Below are positions 1-6,575 of a stretch of DNA of 9,363 nucleotides, piece after piece. The stretch lies in the NCBI GenBank assembly GCA_964519615.1, contig CAZFIM010000088.1, positions 1 through 9,363 of the forward strand, in the 5' to 3' direction. Position 1 is the first letter of the stretch. The number at the start of each line of letters is the position of its first letter. Source of the stretch: CAZFIM01 sp964519615. Lineage in GTDB: Bacteria > Chloroflexota > Dehalococcoidia > GIF9 > UBA5629. The translations under genes were made by a program, and so were the position numbers. The notes beneath the pieces were generated by a model. The model did not search any database, had not been told where the DNA came from, and was given only the letters and a program-made list of their open reading frames with translations.

Positions 1-345
1 GCTGATAAAATCCTGTACCAATAAGGTGCTGTTCTCCATAAACCGGTTTATCTCTGATTCGGTAATATTGTCAACATGTATACCGGCAATGACGCATACA
101 GGCTTTTTCATGTGTTTACCCAGCAAATGAGCCGCTTTTTGCGCTATAACATCATCTTTATGCCCCGGTCTGGTCAACACAGATACGGAAACCCTCTGTT
201 CTTTGGGATCATACTCCCCCACCGCCACAGCACCAAGGTGAGCTTTTTCGTTGTAGATAAGCGCCACTAAATCCTCGCCCAAGAAATATGAGGTCAGATA
301 GAGCCTGGTTCTGCCTTCTCCTGCGCTTAACTCATGTGTGTGCAT
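1..345 (-). CDS. LpdD-like prenylated flavin chaperone (partial, 3' end beyond window)
   Basis: The minus strand is open from ATG at 345 to the window edge, giving 115 residues without a stop, so the C-terminus is missing. From memory the protein resembles LpdD, the small accessory subunit of Lactiplantibacillus plantarum gallate decarboxylase, a family described as prenylated-flavin chaperones. Shared points are a His-Leu-Gly near residues 36-38 (His-Ile-Gly in LpdD), a His-Lys-Asp at 62-64 that opens a helix, and an AGIHVDNIT segment at 87-95 (AGIHVNQIT in LpdD). It starts 19 nt after the ubiX stop on the same strand, with GGAG about 6 nt before the ATG, so the two genes are almost certainly co-transcribed. 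The likely role is to hold or hand over prenylated FMN between UbiX and a UbiD-type decarboxylase. No signal peptide or membrane segment is visible. The chaperone role is inferred from the family and the ubiX neighbour. An earlier ATG at 355 runs into a stop after seven codons. Confidence 0.75.
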   Translation of the reverse strand, partial: MHTHELSAGEGRTRLYLTSYFLGEDLVALIYNEKAHLGAVAVGEYDPKEQRVSVSVLTRPGHKDDVIAQKAAHLLGKHMKKPVCVIAGIHVDNITESEINRFMENSTLLVQDFIS

Positions 346-364
346 AGTGCTCCATAGACGCCTT

Positions 365-943
365 CTATATGGTATCAGGCCCTGCCCATCTGGCAAAAAG
401 GCTGTGTTCGATGTCAAATATATCAAGTACTTTACCGATAGTATGGTCGATAATATCCTGTATCGTCTCAGGCCTGTGATAGAAAGCAGGGACGGGCGGC
501 ATTATAATCGCCCCTGTCTGGGCCAGTATCTGCATATTTCTTAGATGCCCCTGATGCAGAGGCGTCTCTCTGACCAGCAGCACCAGTTTTTTTCTCTCCT
601 TGAGGTTCACATCAGCGGCGCGGATTATAAGGTTGTCGGTGACCGAGCAGGCCAGTGCCGACATCGTTTTAACCGAGCAGGGGGCAATAATCATGCCGTC
701 TCTTTTAAACGAGCCGCTGGCCAGAGCAGCGTCCATGCGGTCGATGGGATAGTTGAAATGCGCCATGGCTCTGACATCCTCAAGCTTCCAATCCGTCTCA
801 TAGGCGATAGTGGCCTCTCCTGTCCGCGAAATGACCAGGTGCGTTTCGATATTTTCCATAGCGGAAAGCACCTGCAGCAACCGGATGCCGTAGATAACAC
901 CTGATGCTCCGGTGATGCCGATGACCAGTACCATTTTATTCAT
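365..943 (-). CDS. ubiX: Flavin prenyltransferase UbiX
   Basis: This 192-residue cytoplasmic protein belongs to the UbiX family, which joins a dimethylallyl group to reduced FMN to make the prenylated FMN used by UbiD-type (de)carboxylases. The N-terminal flavin loop GITGASGVIYG (residues 9-19) is intact. Residues equivalent to active-site positions of Pseudomonas UbiX, as I recall them, line up at a constant offset of 14: Arg108, Lys115, Arg125-Glu126, Tyr155 and Trp186. The length is normal for the family. The ATG at 943 is preceded by GAGGA at 6 nt spacing; an internal ATG three codons later has no such site. It is the first gene of a minus-strand unit with the LpdD-like gene 19 nt downstream. 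A UbiX-LpdD pair suggests service to an aromatic-acid or other anaerobic decarboxylase rather than only quinone synthesis, but no ubiD is in view. It is transcribed from the promoter at 1019-1047. Confidence 0.95.
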   Translation of the reverse strand: MNKMVLVIGITGASGVIYGIRLLQVLSAMENIETHLVISRTGEATIAYETDWKLEDVRAMAHFNYPIDRMDAALASGSFKRDGMIIAPCSVKTMSALACSVTDNLIIRAADVNLKERKKLVLLVRETPLHQGHLRNMQILAQTGAIIMPPVPAFYHRPETIQDIIDHTIGKVLDIFDIEHSLFARWAGPDTI

Positions 944-971
944 TGGAGTTCCTCATTTTTTACGCTGCAAA

Positions 972-988
972 TGCCGGTTGAGCCGGCA
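972..988 (-). other. Hairpin in ubiX leader
   Basis: A perfect 6-bp inverted repeat (TGCCGG, 5-nt loop, CCGGCA) lies between the predicted ubiX transcription start near 1012 and the ATG at 943. It would form a GC-rich stem about 28 nt before the start codon. A run of six A residues rather than T lies further downstream on this strand, so it does not look like a terminator. It may stabilise the transcript or do nothing. Confidence 0.4.
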
Positions 989-1018
989 CTAAAAATACGG
1001 TTACCGTTCGCCAGCACA

Positions 1019-1047
1019 TTTATAGAGCATTTTATTACAGGTGTCAA
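1019..1047 (-). promoter_or_regulatory. Sigma70-type promoter of ubiX
   Basis: On the minus strand a perfect TTGACA (1047-1042) is followed by a 17-nt spacer and TATAAA (1024-1019), one base from the consensus TATAAT. Transcription would begin near 1012, giving a leader of about 69 nt before the ubiX ATG. The position between divergent genes supports it. Confidence 0.8.
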
Positions 1048-1307
1048 CATCGTGTGAGCTTTCCTGACCTTATTGATTTCTATAAAGGGATCGAGAGCTG
1101 CCGGGTATACAACAACATGACTGCGATATTACAGGTAATCCGGGCGTATTTTACGCATTAATGCCAGGTCAGGTTGCCTTCCGGACTATTGATTATATAT
1201 GCGCATGTGTAAGCGGTTGGGTGCGCATGGACGAGAGTTGTGCATTCTGCTATCATCCGTGTACGCTGGCACCTTGCAGCTTGTGTGTGCAAAGAGAGGA
1301 GGATACC

Positions 1308-1715
1308 GTGAATAAAGAAATCATTCGCCCTGCAGGCGTTTACGGACCGCGTGCGCCGTATTCAAGTGCTGTGAAAGCTAAAGGTTTCGGCAGCCTGGTT
1401 TTTACCGCTGGAGTCCTGCCTGATGACAGCGAAGGCAACATCGTATGCAAAGGCGATATCGTGAGGCAGACAGAGCAGATCGTAAGAAACCTGGAGGCCG
1501 TGCTGAAGGCGGCAGGTGCAGCGCCCGGAAATGTTGTTCAGACAACCACTTATGTAGTAGAAAGCGCAATGGAGGAATTCTTGAAAAGCAGCGCCTTTCA
1601 TAACGGGCTCAAACTGCTGGGGAATCCTGCTGATACGCTTGTGGGTGTAGCCCGTCTGGCATTGTCGCGTGAGGGCCAGCTTATAGAGATAAGCGCGGTT
1701 GCCGTTATTGAGTGA
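1308..1715 (+). CDS. RidA-family (YjgF/YER057c) enamine/imine deaminase
   Basis: This 135-residue protein belongs to the RidA family of small trimeric cytoplasmic proteins that hydrolyse reactive enamine/imine intermediates, such as 2-aminoacrylate released by PLP enzymes. The family landmarks are present: an APYSSAV segment at residues 16-22, FTAG at 32-35, the catalytic-type arginine in GVARLAL (Arg116, equivalent to Arg105 of E. coli RidA), and a glutamate in LIEISAV (Glu127). The conserved arginine supports deaminase activity rather than a diverged paralogue, but the natural substrate is not shown. I chose the GTG at 1308 because AGAGGAGG lies just before it and the product then has the family's usual length. 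The frame is open back to 1161 but that extension has no ribosome binding site and matches nothing I know. The gene stands alone, divergent from ubiX and convergent with the gene at 1753. Confidence 0.9.
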   Translation: MNKEIIRPAGVYGPRAPYSSAVKAKGFGSLVFTAGVLPDDSEGNIVCKGDIVRQTEQIVRNLEAVLKAAGAAPGNVVQTTTYVVESAMEEFLKSSAFHNGLKLLGNPADTLVGVARLALSREGQLIEISAVAVIE

Positions 1716-1725
1716 TGTAGAAGAT

Positions 1726-1750
1726 GGGTGGGTAGGGAGGGGAGCTTTTT
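1726..1750 (+). other. G-quadruplex motif followed by T5, downstream of the RidA gene
   Basis: Starting 10 nt after the RidA stop codon, the plus strand reads GGGTGGGTAGGGAGGGG (1726-1742). These are four G-tracts joined by loops of 1, 2 and 1 nt, an unusually compact canonical G-quadruplex motif. It is followed by AGC and TTTTT (1746-1750). No hairpin exists here, so the folded RNA plus U-tract could take the place of a terminator stem; that role is inference. It lies 3 nt before the end of the convergent minus-strand gene. Confidence 0.6.
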
Positions 1751-1752
1751 CT

Positions 1753-2247
1753 CTAATATGCGGATAAGAAATCCTCGATGTCTTTGATGAAAAGCAAGGT
1801 TCCCTGTTCAATTTGATTTGTCAGGACGCCGGAATCATTAAAATCCGGCTTGCTTACCAGTGAGTAAGCCGTGATGTAATCGTAACCTCTGACAGCGGGG
1901 GCAAGAAGGTATTTGTTCCAGTTGCTGTCTTTAAACAGTTGCCAGTATTCTATTTGAACTTTTTTATTGTAGCCTGCCAGCCAGATTTCAAATCTGCACG
2001 TTTCATGAATAAACACTATCGCAATTTTTAATTTTCGTTTTTTTAATGATTCGGGGAAAAAAGAAAAATAGGACATATCCATATATCCGCAGTATATATT
2101 CCCTGATACATAATAGGCAGGATATCTTTTTCTGAAATAAGCTCTTAAATCCGTTAAATATTTAAGTAATCCTCTATATGCTTTCTGTATTGAACCCTTC
2201 TTTAGCTGCAGTTGATATTCGTCGATATATTCCTGAAGTGCCCCCAT
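1753..2247 (-). CDS. DUF7000-like protein of unknown function
   Basis: This gene encodes a 164-residue soluble protein. From memory it matches the family Pfam calls DUF7000. The recognisable parts are an N-terminal helical stretch (residues 1-42) rich in Tyr, Lys and Leu, a YCGYMDMSYF segment near 52-61, a KLKIAIVFIHE strand near 73-83, and an FEIWLAGYNKKVQ segment near 86-98. No catalytic motif, signal peptide or membrane segment is seen, and I know of no function. The ATG at 2247 is preceded by AGAGGA at 7 nt spacing. The gene follows the HerA-like gene on the same strand, but a terminator and 221 nt separate them, so they are probably transcribed independently. Base composition is odd: positions 1981-2160 hold only about 30% G+C by hand count, far below the HerA-like gene, which suggests recent acquisition. 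The reading frame is secure; the family name is from recall. Confidence 0.8.
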   Translation of the reverse strand: MGALQEYIDEYQLQLKKGSIQKAYRGLLKYLTDLRAYFRKRYPAYYVSGNIYCGYMDMSYFSFFPESLKKRKLKIAIVFIHETCRFEIWLAGYNKKVQIEYWQLFKDSNWNKYLLAPAVRGYDYITAYSLVSKPDFNDSGVLTNQIEQGTLLFIKDIEDFLSAY

Positions 2248-2407
2248 TTGTTAATCCTCTTTCCGTTTATGCAAGTTGACCGTGCAATATGGCATGCAGC
2301 CATAGCCGGTACCAACCAGAGGTTGATTAAGCAGTTATCATATCCATGGTGGGATTTGAGCGGGCTCATTTGATAAGCAAGCGGCTTAAATAACCGCGCA
2401 CCATGTG

Positions 2408-2451
2408 AAAAATGTACTGTGCTCCCAGTTTCCATTTTGAGACAGCAGTAC
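2408..2451 (-). terminator. Rho-independent terminator of the HerA-like gene
   Basis: On the minus strand, 17 nt after the stop at 2469, GTACTG pairs with CAGTAC and the stem continues inward (TG with CA, CTC with GAG) with two single-base bulges. That gives about 11 pairs closing a 14-nt loop. It is followed by A and TTTTT (2412-2408). The stem plus T-run at this place make a convincing intrinsic terminator. Confidence 0.7.
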
Positions 2452-2468
2452 CTTCAACTAATTATATG

Positions 2469-4940
2469 CTACCATGCCTGCTGCATCGTGCCGTCAGCAC
2501 TCTTCCAGTACGGCAGCCAGCACAATACTGCAAGCTGGACAGTGATGTCTTTTTTCGCAGGTTTAATTAATATATGCTCCAATTCCTCGGCTAACGGATC
2601 GATTCTTCCTGCCAGCGAATCCGTCTCACTTTTAAACTCTGTTTCCAACTCTTCCAGACGAGCTTGCAGGACTTTTACATTTTCCTGAGCGCGTCCCACG
2701 TCCTGCGCTTCTTTTCTGGATCTGCTCATGCCGCGTACTGATGTGGTTGCCCGCCCCAACGTACTGGTAGAGAGTGCCTTCCTGCCCATGAAGGCACCGA
2801 GCAAAGTAGCCCCTACTGATACGGCAGTCTGCATTTTCTGCTGCTTGGCCTGCTCCGCTTCACGGTCTACAGCCAGTTGCGCGCGGTGTATCCTGTCTTC
2901 CAGCGTGGCGATTTTCGATGCGTATTTCTTTCTTAACACGTCCATGGCAGTATCGCGGTTTTCGTGTGAGGTCTGCTGCAGCCTGATGCGAAAATCACGC
3001 TCCTCTTCGCCGGGCCTGGAATATTCTTTGGAGACGGGGCTTTGGAGCAGTTCTATACGTTCGTTTCTATAGAGCCATGCGGCGTAGCTTTTACCCCAGA
3101 TATCATAATTTTTAAGTTTACTCGCTACGGTGGGAAGCTCGCCATGCAGTGCTGATTCCGCAGGTGCTTTCTCCAGATCGCTAATGTCAAAATCGACCTC
3201 TGCTGCATTGTCCCAGTTAACCGGAATCGGTTCATGTGTGATCGACGTCTGATGCTGAATATCTTTCACCTGCGTTATACCTGCTTTTGCGTTTGAAAAG
3301 AGCACCTGCCCTTTTGCCAGTACGGAAGGCATGTAGACCAGCCTGTGGCCGGATGGAGCGGCGCCGCGCAACGGAAGATAATAATTGGTTATCTCAGGCG
3401 GCAGTACCGGCCGGCTGGGGCTCACAGCGGCCTGAGAAGAAGCCGCGGCAGTAAAAGCCTGCCGGGCTGCAGACGGCACGGCGGCAGCTTGTGCGGCCGG
3501 TGGTTGCGCCGGGCTTGCTGTGCTTGCTTTAATAGGGTCCATAAGTGTCTTTATCTGAGTACGAGTAAGCGGTCCGCGCAGGTATGATAGTACCCACCTT
3601 GTCTCAAAGATTACCGGAGCGTCCTCATGGACGTTATTTAAGAGAAAAATGCGGCTGCCGAGGCCTGCGAGTGTCTGTGCCATAGATTGAGAATCGAACT
3701 TCGTACCGCTGGCTGCGGCAGCGCCTTCCAACCCCTCCAGTACACGTGCCTTATCCCTTTCCGTCTGCAGGCGGCCGATGAACCAGGTGCCTGTATTTGC
3801 CAGCCCCTTGTAATCGAGGTCTACCGGGTTCTGGGTGGCAAGCAGCACACCCAGACCGTACGCGCGTGCCTGCTTGAGCAGCGTCAGCAGCGGGGGTTTC
3901 GAGGGTGGATTGGCAACCGGCGGGAAATAGCCGAATATCTCATCCATGTAGAGAACGGCGCGCAGACTGGTGGTTCCTGATTGCGTGCGCATCCAGCCGA
4001 CTATCTGGTTTAGCAGCAGGGAGACAAAAAACATGCGCTCAGAATCGCTTAAATGCGCAATAGAGAAAATGGATATTCTGGGTTTGCCCGCTGCGGTATA
4101 TAAAATACTGCTTATATCCAGAGCCTCGCCTTCCATCCATGCATCGAAGCCGGGGGCTGCCAGAAGATTATTCAACTGAAGTGACAGCTCAAAGCGTTCC
4201 CTGGCCGGATAAAAAGTATCCACATTCAATACGCCAATGCGCGTAAACGGAGGCTGCTGAATCTGCTGTATTAAAGATTCCAGTGTGAGGTCCCTGCCTT
4301 CCCTCCAGGCGGTATCGAAGATAGTTGAGATAAGAATGTGCTCACGGCTTTTAATCGGGTCTGCCTGTATGCCGAGAAGGCTCAAGAGGCTGGTTGCGGT
4401 GGTCATGATTCGGTCTCTTAATAAATCCGTATCCTCCATAACCTCTAACGGCGGACGGGCAAAAGACTTGAGAATGGAAACCGGCATACCGGCATTGCTG
4501 CCCGGTGTATACACCATAAAGTCTACTGCTTGCCGCAGCCGACGGATCCGCTCGCTGTCCTGATGCCAGGATTCAATCCCTTTTTTCCAGAGCGCTGCCT
4601 GCTGCTGAGCGAACTGTTCCGGGGAAAGACCTTTTCTGCGGGCGTCATCGCTGTTTATCCAGGGGAGAAAATCGTCAGGGCGTAGCTCAGGAAAGGTGAG
4701 AAGCAGATTGGAAAGATCTCCTTTAGGATCGATTACAATTGCGGGTATATTATCTATACCTGCTTCTTCCAGCACGGCAATGCACAGGCCTGTTTTTCCG
4801 CTACCGGTCATACCGATGCAGACTCCGTGTGTTACCAGGTCTTTGGAGTCATAGAGCAATAATCCTTCCCCGGGTTTTTTAGCCGCAAGGTTATAGGGCC
4901 GCCCGAGATAAAATGTTCCCAATTTCTCGTAGTCTTCCAT
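2469..4940 (-). CDS. HerA/DUF853-type P-loop ATPase with coiled-coil C-terminal region
   Basis: This 823-residue protein starts at ATG 4940, which follows AAGGAGG by 4 nt. An in-frame GTG at 5030 has no ribosome binding site. Residues 1-470 form a HerA/FtsK-superfamily ATPase core (COG0433/DUF853; E. coli YjgR is a shorter relative). It has Walker A GMTGSGKT at 43-50, a DPKGDLSNLL segment at 71-80, Walker B AVLYMDE at 328-334, an ATQNP sensor-like segment at 369-372, and Arg390/Arg395 in a GRLQTERDK stretch that could supply an arginine finger. An Ala/Pro-rich linker (about 471-512) leads to a second part. This contains two helical charged stretches (about 645-703 and 742-792) flanking a Gly/Ala-rich hydrophobic segment (705-740). 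The core probably works as a hexameric DNA- or protein-translocating motor. The C-terminal part may set oligomerisation or membrane contact. No nuclease or SIR2 partner gene is adjacent, so a defence role is not supported. The substrate is unknown. Confidence 0.85.
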   Translation of the reverse strand: MEDYEKLGTFYLGRPYNLAAKKPGEGLLLYDSKDLVTHGVCIGMTGSGKTGLCIAVLEEAGIDNIPAIVIDPKGDLSNLLLTFPELRPDDFLPWINSDDARRKGLSPEQFAQQQAALWKKGIESWHQDSERIRRLRQAVDFMVYTPGSNAGMPVSILKSFARPPLEVMEDTDLLRDRIMTTATSLLSLLGIQADPIKSREHILISTIFDTAWREGRDLTLESLIQQIQQPPFTRIGVLNVDTFYPARERFELSLQLNNLLAAPGFDAWMEGEALDISSILYTAAGKPRISIFSIAHLSDSERMFFVSLLLNQIVGWMRTQSGTTSLRAVLYMDEIFGYFPPVANPPSKPPLLTLLKQARAYGLGVLLATQNPVDLDYKGLANTGTWFIGRLQTERDKARVLEGLEGAAAASGTKFDSQSMAQTLAGLGSRIFLLNNVHEDAPVIFETRWVLSYLRGPLTRTQIKTLMDPIKASTASPAQPPAAQAAAVPSAARQAFTAAASSQAAVSPSRPVLPPEITNYYLPLRGAAPSGHRLVYMPSVLAKGQVLFSNAKAGITQVKDIQHQTSITHEPIPVNWDNAAEVDFDISDLEKAPAESALHGELPTVASKLKNYDIWGKSYAAWLYRNERIELLQSPVSKEYSRPGEEERDFRIRLQQTSHENRDTAMDVLRKKYASKIATLEDRIHRAQLAVDREAEQAKQQKMQTAVSVGATLLGAFMGRKALSTSTLGRATTSVRGMSRSRKEAQDVGRAQENVKVLQARLEELETEFKSETDSLAGRIDPLAEELEHILIKPAKKDITVQLAVLCWLPYWKSADGTMQQAW

Positions 4941-5076
4941 ATCGCCTCCTTGATGCCTCTTTATCCGTAATAAACAAAATAAATGCGTATCAATTGTTGG
5001 CAAATGTGAACTAACCACCTGCTTTACCACCGCAGGTTTTCATATTAGTATATGGTAACTCTCTGTTATATACACT

Positions 5077-5103
5077 ATTATACAGCCTTAAGCGCCTGAA
5101 CAA
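5077..5103 (-). promoter_or_regulatory. Probable promoter of the HerA-like gene
   Basis: On the minus strand a perfect TATAAT (5082-5077) has TTGTTC (5103-5098) upstream at a short 15-nt spacing, so the -10 is strong and the -35 is weak. The leader would be about 130 nt and includes an inverted repeat at 5017-5037 (ACCTGC, 9-nt loop, GCAGGT) whose function I cannot tell. Confidence 0.5.
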
Positions 5104-5177
5104 TATATGTTGCGCCGGTTATTATTAGCAATTAGCGTGAAATATGTGATTAGCGATAAAAATTATCATAAACGATA

Positions 5178-5205
5178 TTTACAATGATAAAATTAGTAGT
5201 ATAAT
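5178..5205 (+). promoter_or_regulatory. Sigma70-type promoter of the small membrane protein gene
   Basis: TTTACA (5178-5183, one base from TTGACA), a 16-nt spacer and a perfect TATAAT (5200-5205) precede the gene at 5247. Transcription would start near 5212, giving a leader of about 35 nt. Three copies of ATTAGC lie just upstream (5124, 5131 and 5149). Confidence 0.75.
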
Positions 5206-5246
5206 TTTCTGAAAGACAAAATAATATATAAGGAGGTAACTGATAA

Positions 5247-5588
5247 ATGGGTAAAATTCTGGGCATTATAGGGTTCTGGGCTTTTATCATCGGTCTGATA
5301 ATAGCCGTTGTCTGCGGTATTATTCTTCCGCAGAATACCGCTATTATCGTTGTGCTGATTATCCTGGGCATAATCATTGGCCTTCTCAATATTAATGCCA
5401 AGGAGACAATGCTTTTTCTCGTTGCTACAATTGCATTGATAGTCGTGGGTAATGTATTCGCACCTCTAACCATGCTGGGCATAGGCAAAATTCTCGGCAG
5501 TATACTTAGCTATGTAGCCACTCTAATGGCGCCGGCTGCGATAATAGCGGCAATAAAGGCTCTCTGGGCTGTCGGCAAACCGGGATAG
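5247..5588 (+). CDS. Small four-helix membrane protein of unknown function
   Basis: This gene encodes a 113-residue, strongly hydrophobic protein with four likely membrane helices at about residues 5-27, 31-48, 53-70 and 83-105, and few charges (Lys3, Lys52, Glu53, Lys81, Lys104, Lys111). The short loop NINAKET (48-54) and the LGIGKILGS segment (77-85) are the only polar or Gly-rich breaks. The ATG is preceded by AAGGAGG with about 10 nt spacing, and a near-consensus promoter lies upstream, so the gene is probably real and well expressed. It does not match a family I can name with confidence; BofA-like or other small inner-membrane proteins are possible. A hairpin (5614-5644) separates it from the downstream aqpZ gene, so it probably has its own transcript. 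Confidence 0.75.
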   Translation: MGKILGIIGFWAFIIGLIIAVVCGIILPQNTAIIVVLIILGIIIGLLNINAKETMLFLVATIALIVVGNVFAPLTMLGIGKILGSILSYVATLMAPAAIIAAIKALWAVGKPG

Positions 5589-5613
5589 TCCATACCGGCC
5601 GTGAATTAAAATG

Positions 5614-5644
5614 CCCGCATACAATAAATTCCGTTGTATGCGGG
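5614..5644 (+). terminator. Strong hairpin, terminator-like, after the small membrane protein gene
   Basis: A perfect 11-bp inverted repeat (CCCGCATACAA at 5614-5624, TTGTATGCGGG at 5634-5644, 9-nt loop) begins 25 nt after the stop codon. The plus-strand continuation has only TTT (5652-5654), so the U-tract is weak. On the minus strand the stem is followed by CATTTTAATT. A terminator is the likeliest role. Confidence 0.55.
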
Positions 5645-5681
5645 ACTGATCTTTGGCTGATATATACGTCATTTTCAGGCT

Positions 5682-5711
5682 CCCCGCGATATGTTCAGAG
5701 GTATTCCGGGG
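5682..5711 (+). promoter_or_regulatory. Leader hairpin upstream of aqpZ
   Basis: CCCCGCGATA (5682-5691) pairs with TATTCCGGGG (5702-5711) with one C-C mismatch and one G-T pair around a 10-nt loop, ending 39 nt before the aqpZ start. A possible extended -10 (TGATATATA, 5658-5666) would place the hairpin in the mRNA leader. Both the promoter and a regulatory role are uncertain. Confidence 0.3.
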
Positions 5712-5750
5712 TTATTGATTGGTGCACTGTTCATTGATATGAGGTGATAC

Positions 5751-6443
5751 GTGGACAAAAGTGATTTTAGAAAATACTGGGCGGAGCTGGCGGGGACGTT
5801 TGTTCTGGTTTTCATCGGCTGCGGCAGTGCGGCTATAGCCGGTAAATTTATCGGCTATACCGGTATTTCTTTTGCTTTCGGGCTCTCTGTATTGGCTATG
5901 GTATATGCCATAGGAAACATCTCAGGATGCCATATTAATCCCGCTATCAGTATAGCTATGCTGGTTGCCGGCAAGATGAAATGGAAAGATACGATAATGT
6001 ATATCATCTTCCAGTGTATCGGAGCAATAATTGCAGGGGCTATCTTGCTTGCTGTTGCCCGGGGGCTTGAAGGATATTCGGTTGCTACCGGCGGGCTGGG
6101 GCAAAACGGCTTCGGCGCGGCTTCGCCAGCGGGGTATTCCATGGTATCATGCTTTATCGCGGAGATCATTCTAACAGCGATCTTTCTCTTTGCCATCTTC
6201 GGCTCTACCAGTAAAAATGCGCCGCCCGGTTTTGCCGGACTTGCCATAGGGCTTACGCTGGTCTTTATACACCTGGTCGGTATTCCGATTACGGGTACCT
6301 CAGTGAATCCGGCAAGAAGTCTGGGGCCTGCCGTTTTTGCCGGAAGTACCGCCCTTTCTCAGCTCTGGTTGTTCTGGGTTGCGCCGATAATAGGGGCAAT
6401 ACTGGCAGCCGTCTTGTGGCGGTACGTCTTTGAACGCAAATAA
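5751..6443 (+). CDS. aqpZ: Aquaporin Z-type water channel
   Basis: This 230-residue inner-membrane protein belongs to the MIP family and has six expected membrane helices and two half-helices. Both pore motifs are intact: HINPA with Asn63-Pro64-Ala65, and SVNPAR with Asn186-Pro187-Ala188. The selectivity-filter residues fall at the same numbers as in E. coli AqpZ: Phe43, His174, Thr183 and Arg189. GlpF-type glycerol channels have Trp, Gly and Phe at the first three. This argues for water selectivity. The length is typical. The start is GTG at 5751, preceded by GAGGTG at a short spacing. The gene appears to be transcribed alone: a hairpin lies before it and a terminator-like hairpin after it. 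Its job is fast water flow during osmotic shifts; the neighbouring four-helix membrane protein may or may not be related. Confidence 0.95.
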   Translation: MDKSDFRKYWAELAGTFVLVFIGCGSAAIAGKFIGYTGISFAFGLSVLAMVYAIGNISGCHINPAISIAMLVAGKMKWKDTIMYIIFQCIGAIIAGAILLAVARGLEGYSVATGGLGQNGFGAASPAGYSMVSCFIAEIILTAIFLFAIFGSTSKNAPPGFAGLAIGLTLVFIHLVGIPITGTSVNPARSLGPAVFAGSTALSQLWLFWVAPIIGAILAAVLWRYVFERK

Positions 6444-6488
6444 CGCATACCGGCGCATCCTCAGCATTTTATGAATGGATGTTAGCAA

Positions 6489-6520
6489 GCTCCGGTCTGC
6501 GCAGGCCGGAGCCTTGTATC
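6489..6520 (+). terminator. Terminator-like hairpin downstream of aqpZ
   Basis: GCTCCGG (6489-6495) pairs with CCGGAGC (6506-6512). The stem extends by a T-G pair and two more pairs to close a GCGC loop. The following CTTGTATCT is only moderately T-rich. It lies 45 nt after the aqpZ stop and before the next promoter, so termination is the natural reading. Confidence 0.6.
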
Positions 6521-6575
6521 TGCGGAGTATTCACTCTCACTATTGCGTGATAAAGCGCCTGCATATTACAGCGGT

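Larger units (their letters stand above)
944..1307. other. Divergent intergenic region between ubiX and the RidA gene
   Basis: This 364-nt stretch holds the ubiX promoter (1019-1047), the ubiX leader hairpin (972-988) and a small inverted repeat at 1144-1156 (GCGTA, TTT, TACGC). I found no convincing promoter for the RidA gene; a weak TTGCCT/TATATG pair near 1175-1203 is the best I can see. No RNA gene was recognised. Confidence 0.5.

Noticed and set aside
545..904. A 119-codon plus-strand frame
   Set aside because: It is antisense to ubiX, whose catalytic motifs are intact on the other strand.
1161..1307. In-frame N-terminal extension of the RidA protein with a cysteine-rich stretch (CAFCYHPC...CSLC)
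   Set aside because: No ribosome binding site precedes the upstream ATGs, while GTG 1308 follows AGAGGAGG and gives the normal family length. The cysteines arise from TG-rich DNA.
2330..2405. tRNA-like look (TCAAATCC and a GCGG/CCGC pair)
   Set aside because: The arms do not form a T-stem or acceptor stem, so no cloverleaf can be drawn.
2202..2435. A 77-codon minus-strand frame between the HerA-like and DUF7000-like genes
   Set aside because: It overlaps the start of the next gene and the terminator, has no ribosome binding site, and resembles nothing known.
1753..4940. HerA plus DUF7000 as a two-gene defence system
   Set aside because: A terminator and 221 nt separate them, composition differs, and no nuclease, SIR2 or other effector domain is visible.
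4941..5030. Thirty-residue N-terminal extension of the HerA-like ATPase from GTG 5030
   Set aside because: No ribosome binding site, not family-like; ATG 4940 has AAGGAGG directly upstream.
5715..5743. TTGATT/TATGAG as an aqpZ promoter
   Set aside because: The -10 match is poor and it would overlap the ribosome binding site.
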